Assembly (NCBI GenBank): GCA_914767715.1
Contig: OU612072.1
Span: 13,456,001 to 13,516,000, forward strand
Length of the DNA: 60,000 nucleotides
Direction: 5' to 3'
DNA from: Membranipora membranacea
Taxonomy: Eukaryota; Bryozoa; Gymnolaemata; Cheilostomatida; Membraniporidae
In this document: piece after piece, positions 33,322-43,724 of the stretch
Numbering within the stretch: position 1 is the stretch's first letter
How the letters are laid out: every line of letters begins with the position of its first letter
The notes under the pieces: model-generated
Told to the model about the DNA's origin: nothing
Seen by the model: only the letters and a program-made list of their open reading frames with translations
Databases searched by the model: none
Made by a program: the position numbers and the translations under genes

Positions 33322-36246
33322 TTAGGCATCAGCCGGACAAGTGAAATCTTGTAAATGAGGACACAGTTCTGCAGCTGTAATTCTCAGGTCATTTGTGAAT
33401 TCTCCTGCTAACTGGCATCCGCTTGCATCCATACACCTGAGACATCTTTGTGCCTCTTTGTAATTCTCACTACAGAAAATATGACAAGATGAAGATAAAG
33501 AATAATAATAGTTTAATAAGAATAATAGTTTAATAGAATAATAAGTTTGAATAACGGATATCAGCATATGAGTCACATTTGTCAGACAACATCGTGTAAT
33601 GGAGTTGTGTTTTTTAGAGTGACCCCTATATTGGTCATTTAAAATGAGATCATTCTTTTATAAAATTTTATATATGTTCTAATGGAAGCAGGGCAAATGT
33701 GATGCTATAAAACGGCCCTAAGTTTTAGCTAATTGTATCTGAAATGTTTATATGGTCTATTTCGTATTCGTCCTATTCGCGGGAATAAATTTTTTTTTAA
33801 TTAATCCAAGTCAAGTAACAATAATACTTTTAAAATCCGATCAATCACAATAAAATTCAATTTTTCTCTTTATGTGAGACTTATGCTCTATTTATAATGG
33901 TAAGCAGGATCATTTCTAAGTCATTGTAATTAAATGATATAATTATTATGACAAGTATTTTATTAATTTTCCTGTCAATTTTGTTTTCAAAAAGAAGCTC
34001 TGCATAGGAGGCTGATGAATATCTTTTCTTGAGTTAACAGTTTCTTCTCTGCTTATTTTGGCCAAAAGTTATGGTTTTTAAGAGCTACTATGACCATGCA
34101 CCTATAACAGAATAAGTGCAAATGTTAACGTACCACAGGAAGTTTGGTGTATCATCACTTCTAATGATGTTGCCTGGGTTTTCAGGAGCCAAGAGAAGGT
34201 TATAACAGTCAATGAGTCGCTCACATCCTGTAAGAAAAACAGAAGTTATCAGTTACACTATGATACATTATCTGCTATCTACTGTGTTAAGAAGTGTAGG
34301 CGAGGGAATATGTTACGGTATTATGGCAGGGCTGTACTTCAGGAAAAATAGTAGGGGAGGTGCAAATTCTTGAGGGTGCGAAGAAACGCTAGGTCGGGTA
34401 TTGTAAGCTCCCCCTGAGTCCCAGGTCCCAAGCCTACAAAACATTTTAATGATTTAAGTAGCAAATGGAAGTCCCGAGTGAGCTGATTCTGACCTGGAAT
34501 ATTCAACTATAGTATTTTTAGGCCATTCTTTTGAGCATTCTAGGGGAGGCAGAGCGCCCCTACCTCTGAACGCATGTTTTATGTAGTCGACTTTATGAGT
34601 ATCTCAAGTTATGATTTTTTAGAAATTCTCACCCTCTGCAAGACTTGAGGTACATTGAAGACCTTCTCCTCTCTCTGCAGATCTAAATCTCAGGATAATC
34701 AGTGTGAGCGCCACTCTGTCTTTGGTAACACAGTTCTCAAAAAGCTCTACGGCTATTTCGTTAGCTCTGCAAAACAGTGACAGGAAACAGGGAGTATTAT
34801 GGTTAGGTTTTGTCAGGTTTGACAAAACTGAAGGCATTATGATTACAGGGCAGTATTGAGACATTACAAGGCAGTCTTCGGGTGTCTTGGTGCTCTCTAA
34901 TGGTTCTAATGCAACCTTATGCTTCAACTCCTATAATCCGAATACAAAACAAAGGAATCGTGTTGGTATTTACCATCATTAGCCTTCATTTTCTATGACA
35001 CTAATTTTATGTAAAGTTCAGAACTAGGTTTCTTTTTTAACTTTATTTGGCAAAGAATTAGTTGCCAAGAAACAGTGATTATTTCAACATCCGCTCTCTC
35101 ACCACATATTGATTTGGCATCGGTATGGCTTAACGCTTTTTCCAAAGTACAACAAAATCATTGGCCTGGGTTTTCTTCTATTATAATATACTATAAGTAA
35201 CAAACCGATAGTTAAAACTATAAACTTACCTGACACATTCTCCAGCCCTCCTAAGTGCCATAACTGGTTCGTAAAGTTTAACCGATTCAACTTCACATAC
35301 TATGAAGCAAAAATAATATCTCTTTCCACTAGTATGTTAAAACAAATTTAGCAGCATATATGGTTCACTCTTAGAATTCGGGGTCTCAATATATTTCAAT
35401 GAAGACCACTGCTAGATTCTACAGATAGAGGGGGGACCAAATTGCTATCCAGCCGCACTGTGACATGCTGATCATGGACAAAATCTTATATGGCAATTCA
35501 GTAGCGCTGTTAAATGATTCTGCAGTATTTCCTGAGGCAGTTCAGAAGCTTACCTAGTGGTCCACAACCTTCACAGGCCACTTTGTTAGAATGCTCACAG
35601 ACACAACTCTCCACACTAAACCTTTGTCCTGCAGGGCAGCTGTGGGTGTGAGTCAGTCTGGTAATGTTGTCATACTGAGTAAACTTCTCACATTGCTGTT
35701 CCGCTAATTGTATATACTCATTACCATTCCTCTGACATTCACAGTTATTAACTAAAAAATAAAGATGTAGAAAAATAGAGGCAGCAATTTCCATTTATGT
35801 AATATACCTGCACTCAGGTTTATCTGGTATACTAAAAATAATCTACCCAATTGCATATGCCAGCTGGCTTTTAAAGTAACTGAGCAAGCCAGGTAGTACA
35901 AACTGTTAAGTCCTAAAAAAGGCTGCTGTTCCACAACTGATGTTCAAGAAATCTAAATTGAAGCTACAATGAATGGTTTCGATCCCAATGTCTGATCTTG
36001 ACAGCTCACTCCAATAATGGTCAAAAAGTCCAAGCCTCATAAGTGAACATAACTTTGCAAGCTAATTTACACATTTTGTTGTATCTTGAGCAACAACTCA
36101 AAGTATTCATACAAAAAAACACTAAAAATAAAATTATTGCAAATATTCATCACCCATGTATACTTACCTTGCCTTGGCAAGGTTGTTGTAAGTGATGAAT
36201 CAAATAAAACAGCAGCTATCAAGAGAACAATCACTTTGGTCGACAT
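33322..36246 (-). CDS. Secreted 20-Cys protein, chitin-binding-like N-domain
   Basis: Six exons on the minus strand: 36246-36168, 35751-35554, 35299-35230, 34766-34633, 34227-34134, 33469-33322. All phases join, giving 240 aa. Residues 1-20 are a signal peptide (MSTKVIVLLIAAVLFDSS). Residues 27-92 (exon 2) hold 8 cysteines with NEYIQLAEQQCEKF and CPAGQRFSVESCVC. This spacing recalls peritrophin-A/CBM14 chitin-binding domains, though the fit is partial. Exons 3-6 add paired cysteines, ending with CLRC and LCPHLQDFTCPADA. Twenty cysteines suggest ten disulfides. The protein is probably extracellular (mucus, cuticle or immune factor), but that is inference. It is the only intact member of a local family. 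Confidence 0.8.
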
Positions 36247-38476
36247 TGTGTAGTCGTTTAACTGTGTTTAGTTTAGAAGAATGTTGACCTTCACTTTGTT
36301 AAATGTGATTTGATCTAGGTCAGTGGGGTGCACGGAATTATACGTAGCAATTTGCTGGTGACAGGCAGAGACATTGGTTAACAAATTTAGACCACTCCCA
36401 TTTTCAGCCTAGTCCTCAATGCTTTTGGGTTTTGCATAATGATATGCTTAATAATAGTAGACAAATATTTTATAAAAGAATTTACAGTCATTTACAATCT
36501 ACAGTCATCAATAAAAATAGATTGAATTTAAATGCCCTTGTTTTATTGGCTTATCATCACAGAGTAAGGACGTATGTTATCATCCCTTAAGGAAATGAGA
36601 TTTTATAACAACAGATAATAATAGTCTATGACAAGGATATCAAGGCAATTTCTGAAACCTTAAGTATCAAGAGCAACCAATAAAAGACCATATAATTTGC
36701 AGCTAGTTAATAATTGGCAATTTTTATGGAATTTATGGTGGTTATTTAACACCCTATTCTGCCTCAGCACATTCCTAAAATTGCTCTTATTAATTTGAAT
36801 TTGATGAAGACAATGATCACTTTACAATGACTGGGCATTTTTCACCTGTCCTTTGTCTATAAATAAAAACCTAAACTCTTGATTTAGATCAATGTTTGCA
36901 TTAGAGCCTAATTGCTAGGTCAAAAAATAGGTAAATAGTTATTTTTAACTGCTAAATCATGATTGTTAGGATTAACTGAGGTTGCTGGTGGATTTTGATT
37001 TATTGGTAAAACTCATTGATTAACATATAACAACCATAAAAAAAAAAAATTACTGTTGAAATTGTAAAACTGGGATGGATTTTTTTTCAGTTGTCTCTTG
37101 ACTCATAATGACTCGGTAAGTTGCAGCTCCCTGTTTTGTTCCGATGAGTGACTCCATTATGAAAAGGCTGATGGGCTATAGTGATATTGTTTATTCATAT
37201 ATGTTCTGCTGTAATACTGTAGGTCTCTGTCCTGACTGGTGACACTGACACTACTAACTAATGGTAGTCAAAGATGACTGTGACATTTCTCCTGTTACTA
37301 GGTGACTGCAATCATGGATTTGTTATTTCCAAACTCACTTTTTCTGGCTTACCAGCATTTTCAAAAACGCAGAGTGCTAATGAAATATTTAATGTGCGGT
37401 ATAGTCTAAAATAAGATGCTCATGGGCAGGAGCTGATAGGTAGTAAGCTATGTTACTGCAATAGCACCATGCTCTGCCTCCCTCTGCCTCCTTGAATGTA
37501 GCTTTTATTAATGCTGTCGCCTATCCATCATATTTTATACATTCTCCACTGACGGCATAACGCCTTAGTAACATATTATAATCTTAAAGAAATGATGGGT
37601 AACACCATCTGATGCTTTGACCTGATATAAATAATTCAGTAAATGATAGCTCACCAAAAACACTTTCATGACTTATCACAAAACATACAAATGCGCTGCA
37701 TCTTATCATAATTTTAAACAAAAACTTTTGTATACCGTTTTCAATGTAAGCGCGTAACACACCTTCTTGCTGCCATTCTTTCCCTATTGAATACAAGCAA
37801 ACAATCATCACTATGCAATCTTGTTTATGAAACTGGTCGTCTTCATGCCAAGCTTTGTTTGACTCATATTTTGTGTTATATTTTTTTAAATTTATATCTA
37901 GAACTCGATCAACGTAAAAAAATACTTCCAAATTACATATTCCACACTCAAAATCGCAATCATATTTTGTACCTGCACCAATCCAAGCTGAACTCTGGCA
38001 GGAAAGTAACAGTGAATACTGATAAGAAAATAACTGCATGCAACCTCAATTTTGAGGAAAGCAAATTCATTCGTTTATAGTCAGTTGTCTTGCCATGTCC
38101 ACATGAGGTGATTACTCCAAAAGAAGAAAGAAGGCATACATACATGAAGCATTCGGATCGAAGTAAATTTGTCAATAATCAATATCAATATCAAATATCA
38201 CTCTTTGGCAATGTCAAATTAACATTGTATGTCAAATACAAGAGATAGTTCTTTTAGCGATGCATGATAAATTGTGTGAACCCGGTCACGAGGAATGATT
38301 AATTTCTGTTGTATGACAATTGAAGCAGTTATTAATGCCAGCAAGAAAGAAAACCTTGATGACAGTTGGTGAGAGTTTATTTGTACAGAGTACATTTGTT
38401 GCGGTGACCAGCGTATGACCAACAATATGAGTGATTTGGTTCTGTTTGAATCTTTTCTCTAACAACAAGTAGGAGT
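36247..38476. other. Intergenic, one unexplained ORF
   Basis: A 151-codon minus-strand frame at 38039-37584 is the longest here. Its product has no recognisable domain, and its 5' part overlaps other frames. No splice sites link it to a signal exon. The rest is AT-rich non-coding sequence, with A/T runs near 37040 and 37081. Confidence 0.35.
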
Positions 38477-38640
38477 AGGAGGTAGCTCAGTTGGTTAGAG
38501 CGCCTGCCCTCTTACGCCCAAGTGTTGGAGGTTTCTGGTTCGAATTCCGCTACAGAGTAATGAGTACTGGGCTCAATTGACGTCCCTGGTGTGCTCTGAC
38601 CTGCCTTCAAACCGAGAGCAACTTAGCGCCGAATATGGCA
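38477..38640 (+). repeat. tRNA-derived SINE
   Basis: The tRNA-like head has an A box in GTAGCTCAGTTGGTTAGAGC and a B box GGTTCGAATTCC at 38537-38548. The body follows with a core GTGTGCTCTGACCTGCCTTC, AAACCGAGAGCAA and TTAGCGCC. The same core occurs at 28101, 15939, 22855 and (short) 5425. The head does not close into a good acceptor stem, and the body continues past it, so this is a SINE and not a tRNA gene. Confidence 0.8.
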
Positions 38641-38801
38641 GCCGCGCCCTTAAGACACCTGTATTTCTCAGTCTTCGGACAAAGACAAACCTACGATTTT
38701 AACCCACCTTAACCCAACAAGTGAATATTCAACCCTAAAGTAGCTCAAAATAGCCATGCAAGGTTCTAAATCAGTCCCAAATATCATCAGTGTAGACTTA
38801 C

Positions 38802-38880
38802 CTTTTCTCTTCAAGCCAGCTGCAAATGACGAATCAAATAAGACGGCAGTCATCAATAGAAACATCATCCTAGTCGACAT
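38802..38880 (-). pseudogene. Solitary 79-nt signal-peptide exon
   Basis: ATG at 38880, reading MSTRMMFLLMTAVLFDSSFA then AGLKRKG, with a GTAAGT donor. Length (79 nt), phase 1 and sequence match the signal exons at 36246 and 28704. No matching second exon lies downstream before 37000, and a SINE occupies part of the interval. It is either the start of a gene with an unrecognised body or a remnant. Confidence 0.55.
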
Positions 38881-40804
38881 TGTGTACTAATACTGAAGTT
38901 CAGAAATATCCAGGTGCTTGTTACTTCAGAACTGAGCCTAAATTAAGTGAAATAAATTTAAAGATCCGGGTTTATACTTTAAGACCAATTTATGACTGAT
39001 TAATGTTTGCATCAGAGCTTATTTGTTAGGAGAGTGGCAAAGTGGAATCACAATTCCTGATATGTCATGTCAGGCGGTACAAATTTTTATCATTTATTTA
39101 ATGAGTGAACGCTCACATTAGGCACACCACAAGTTATTAAATGAATCACACTTATTATGTGTTAAGTGTGTTAAGTGTTAAAATTCTGCACCTCATATCT
39201 TTATAACTCTTATATCCTGTTCTAATAGATGATCGATCTCACCACCCGATATGTCAGGCAGCTGTAAACATTTCTAACATTTATTGAATGACTAATGTTC
39301 ACATTTCGCATACTTGCCAGGCAATTTATAAAAATGACACAATGTTTGAAAGCCTGTTTTATACTAACTTCCCAGTCCTGGTCTGCTGCACGATCACAGC
39401 ATGAAATATGACATGCAATTTAGTGGTAAGAAATGCTCACATATACCCAATATTAAGAGGCGATTAAAAGATTTATCATAGATCATTCGTCAAGTTAGCG
39501 AGTTGGAGCCAAGATAGGATCACCTTACTGCCATCTTACAAGAACTATTCAATAGTATTTTTGTGCATGATTAGAAAATGCCAATGTTATTGAATAATCA
39601 TTGATTCACTTATTCACCAAACCCTAAGATGTGTTGGGTAAAGAATGCACAAACTCCGCCAATTGACACACAGAATCGAGGAACAAACTGAACATCAAAG
39701 AAGTATCACATTCATCATTTATAATACAATGATTAATGTGTCATAGATCAGTACATGGATATCTCTTCAATATCCTACCTTTAATTGACTACATCTGCCC
39801 AAAAGCCAAAAGGCTGCAGCTGCTCCTCTCCGAAATAGACACTTAAATCCGTAAGTCTTGCACAGGCAAAATAAGTGGGATGTTACACATGATATGTCCG
39901 AACATTATATAAACGTGATAATCCTTCACATGCTGAAAAAAAGCCATCAATTGAGCTTTAATCAGGGGAAATATTTAAGGCACTGACCATGGACGATCAC
40001 AAATTATAGCGGTTCAACATATTTCTCAAGGTTAAAAGCCTCATAGGCTGTTGTTTTGCTCAATGGCGGATATTGTTGAAAGGATAGATATAAGTTGTTA
40101 GGTTTATTACAGAAGGAGTGCAGTGATATTATATTTAAAACTTATCGTCAACTAGTACATTGTGATTATTTTCAAACTTCTATTGGTTGATAACAGTTTA
40201 CGAATATTTGTAGCATTCAAAATTAGTCTTATTTTATTACTGAAGAATCTTTGTTATTACTTACTAACTACTAATGGCGGAGTGCACTGTATGTACCAAT
40301 CCACACTTTAACAAAGTGTACAACGTGGTAAACAATAATTTCTTAGAAGCTCTACATAACTCATTACCCAGTAACTCTGTTGATATCTACTCGGTTTGAA
40401 TATTAGGCAAAAGGTCCCGGCATATGCTGTGGAAATAAAGTTTTATCAATGTAAAGACCCTTACACAGTTGAGAGCTATCTGCGTCTAGGGTTTTAATTT
40501 GATATTTATAATCAACTTTCTTTCCACAGCACATGTCGCTTACGCCAAAGTCTTTACTATATCCAGAGCCGTAGGTTAGAAAAAAATTATGGCAGGGGAG
40601 GCAAAAATCTGATGCAGGTCCAAAATATCACTAGAAGGGGAGCTGCTACCTCTTCAAAGCAATTTAGGTCAAGAAATAGCAACAGAAAATCTCAAAGGAG
40701 CTGTTTATGACATAGATTGTTCAATTAATTTGCCATAAGGCCACCTTTTCAAGCTTTCTAGGGAAGGCAGTGTCTCCCTGCCTCCCTTAAACTATGGGCC
40801 TGAT
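38881..40804. other. Intergenic, diverged repeat pair
   Basis: Two diverged segments about 190 bp apart (near 39056 and 39249) share GATATGTCAGGC, CATTTATT and a TTCACATT/CTCACATT word. No exon could be supported. A minus-strand ATG at 40275 region does not open a usable frame. Confidence 0.35.
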
Positions 40805-40970
40805 ATCTACAATGAATTAGCTGGACATGTAAATTCTTGTATGTTTGGACACAGTTCTGCAACTGCACCCATCAGATTGTTTCTGAGTATTGTAGCTAAC
40901 TGGTATCCATTATTCTCAGACACCTGACGCACAGCAAATTGCCATATTGTAGTTCTCACTGCAATACAAA
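40805..40970 (-). pseudogene. Broken last exon of Cys-rich family
   Basis: After an acceptor (TATTGCAG) the minus strand begins as the last exon of the 33322 gene does (TGAGAACTACAATA), and it ends VAELCPNIQEFTCPANSL plus TAG. The middle needs a frameshift between the CLRC-equivalent part and the end. The exon lies upstream of the solitary signal exon at 38880, so it belonged to yet another copy. Confidence 0.7.
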
Positions 40971-41079
40971 CAGATCAACATTCATAATCACTATCAGCAT
41001 TGAGATCATAATCAATGATTGATTAAAATATTTATGTATTTTAGTAAGGCAATGACCCTAAAGATGTTACCCAATTTGG

Positions 41080-41200
41080 GTGACAATGAATGTGTAGGAT
41101 GCTTAGGTGGTAAGATGTCTAAGCAGTTTGCCACTTGCTGGATATTGCCTGGAGATTGTTGTCTCAAAGGCCGCGGGTTTAATGCCCCGTCCTCTTCATA
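41080..41200 (+). repeat. Possible tRNA-like SINE relic
   Basis: GGTGGTAAGATGTCTAAGCA followed by GCCGCGGGTTTAATGCCCC resembles an A-box/B-box arrangement with a decayed B box. No tail was identified. Confidence 0.3.
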
Positions 41201-41211
41201 ATGCATTGTTT

Positions 41212-41275
41212 TAGCCTCAGAATTCTCAGTTCTGAGGCTGGAGTTATAAAGCCTCAGAATTCTCAGTTTAATAAT
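41212..41275. repeat. Short direct and inverted repeat
   Basis: AGCCTCAGAATTCTCAGTT occurs twice, about 38 bp apart. Between the copies CTGAGGCT forms the inverse of AGCCTCAG. The arrangement suggests replication slippage around a small palindrome. Confidence 0.7.
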
Positions 41276-41892
41276 GATTAACATTCACACTAAACCTATG
41301 GGACTTCAACTATTAAAGGTTAATTTTATGAACCATTTAGTGTCATTTAATGGTTCAATTCTTGATTAATTTCCATTAATCAAATTGACAGAATACTTTG
41401 CTGCTTAATTGTTTCTAGTTTTGGCAAATAATAAAGAGACACATCATTTGACATTCACTATGTTTCCATATGTCAACGTGATGTTGGTTTTACGATTAGC
41501 ATTTAGGTTAACTTGCGAACGCAGTGGTATTCATTTCTTTTTTCGAACGCAGGAACCGCTCTGAGTAACGGATGATCAAATCAACATTTGATAATCCCGA
41601 GAAACCTATAGATGATTCTGATCACTGTAATCACATAATGCATCGGTTAATTGTCTCTCAATACAGCTCTAAGAACGAAAATGCAGCTCCAATATTCCCA
41701 TGATGCAATTCACAAATTAAAAAAACAAACCCCCAAGCTCTCAACACTTAAATTCCTATTACCCTATAGGATTTTAGTTTTCGAGGCATTTAGGATTCGC
41801 TTTTCGCCGTTGTTGCCTAGGTTGCGAAATTTAGTGTATCTTAAATTAAACTCACTCACCATAGTTTCATAAACAATGTAAAATTATACAGG

Positions 41893-41985
41893 AATACACC
41901 TTGCGTGGTGTAGTGGTCTAAGTGTCTGCCTTGCAATCAACTGGAGAGTTATGCACTGGGTTTGAATCCCAGCTTGGACATTTTG
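41893..41985 (+). repeat. tRNA-like SINE head or tRNA pseudogene
   Basis: GCGTGGTGTAGTGGTCTAAG resembles an A box and GGGTTTGAATCCCAGC a B box with paired T-arm. The anticodon arm does not pair and the acceptor ends do not match, so I do not call a functional tRNA. Confidence 0.45.
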
Positions 41986-41999
41986 TTTAATTTTCACTA

Positions 42000-43724
42000 G
42001 TAAGCCTACTAGTGAAATTTAGTACCAGGTCCAGATAGCGAAATTAAACTCTAGCTAAATTAAACTCCTATAGGGTACATAACTTTGATATTTTAATATT
42101 ACCTGCTTATAAAAGGTATTCTGGTATACGTAACCAAGCATCCAACAATGCATCATTCTGGAATATCCAGGGTTTCAAAGATAACAGATTCACCTGAGAC
42201 AACTGAGACTAAATAAGACCGATTTTAAATACCGAATCTGGTTACAAGTACCCCAAATACTAACAGTTGTGATTTTTATGAAGTAGGAACCTTCATTAGG
42301 CTATCTGCTGCTTATCATATTCTCTCTAAATTCATGATTGCACAAGCTACTTGTAATTTCTATTGCTAAATCTCCACCTCCCTAGTCGACACATGATTTC
42401 AGTTTTATTGTACGTTGTCAAAGAAAAGATGAGAAGTCGTAATAACATGGGATTGGCTCAACCATGGGCTAAGAGTTAGAAAACAGGTGATGGCGACTTC
42501 TGTCTTATATAAAGTAACACACAGACAAACCATAAAAGGCCGATCGTAAAGACTAACAAACGTGATACACATGCGAAGCATTATACTCTTGGGCCAGGAT
42601 TTAGATTGCCTCATTTCTTGAAGAAATTAGGGGTCAATTATTACCATACAATGAGTGACCAGATTTTTAAAATAATCTTGCTTCTGGTGTCATAACTTTG
42701 AACGCAAGAAATGATCACTTGAGTCAAAACTCATGCAAAAAAGTAATATTGAGTTAGATTACTGATTGTGGTTTGAGTAGAATTGTTTATTTTTATCACA
42801 CCGATTGGAATGAACGCAATATATCGAACGAACGGCAAAATGAAATACAGGTACACAATTCAACATGTAGATTATTAGTTCAGGGAGTAATTCGCAAGAT
42901 GATAAATCAATGGCACAAATCAGCAATAATCTAACTATTACCATCAACTAATTCGAAAATGTCTTTCAGTGTCAAAGAGGGGACAACTTGGAATTACCAC
43001 TAAATTTACAGGAAGACAAATAGCACAGAATTACTCAACGGTAAAAACACAAATCAAATAAAAGTAAAGCAAATTAAATATACAGCAAATAGATGTGTTT
43101 GTAGCATGTACAGTGTAGGATTGTAAGGCGGTATCATAATTAATTAAAATCAACAAAATTAAAGATTTCAATTTTCCCTGGATTTTCCAGTAGGAAGATT
43201 GAAGTAGAGGATGGATGGATAGTTTCAGCAGCCAATAGCAGGAGTAGCTGTAAAACAAAGAAGTATATGTTGTCAGGATATCAAAAGATGCTATGGTTTC
43301 ACTACTTTTTCAGAGCAAAGAAGTATTCCATATTGAAGACTGGTACTCGGCCTTTAAGATGGACAGATATAAGAATGCTGCGGCCATGACAACAAATACT
43401 ACTTGGCATGTGCTACCTCTCTCATCCCACAAACATTAACATTACAGGTCATGTGAACTGTGGGCCATCAATACAACAAGTTCTTGAGTAGCAGGTTTAT
43501 AGGGCTAGATCTCAACAACTTCTAGACATTAAGTTACTAAAACCTTGTGTTGTTTAAAAGAAGAGTCTTGAAGCTTTGAAAGTGACGGAGTCAGAGTGTT
43601 ATGATAAATACAGCATGAGTGTACAATTGTATAGAGTAGCATATAAAGCTATTATAGAATAATATATAATAACTCTACGCAGGTAAGTGACACTTACACT
43701 GGCTAGATTTAGGGTCGCAGAGTG
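42000..43724. other. Intergenic downstream of MESD
   Basis: No supported exon on either strand. Several minus-strand frames of 60-75 codons lack splice context. Confidence 0.4.

Noticed and set aside
38477-38550. Functional tRNA gene
   Set aside because: The tRNA-like head runs into a SINE body shared with other repeats.
41893-41985. Functional tRNA gene
   Set aside because: A- and B-box-like words are present but the anticodon and acceptor stems do not pair.
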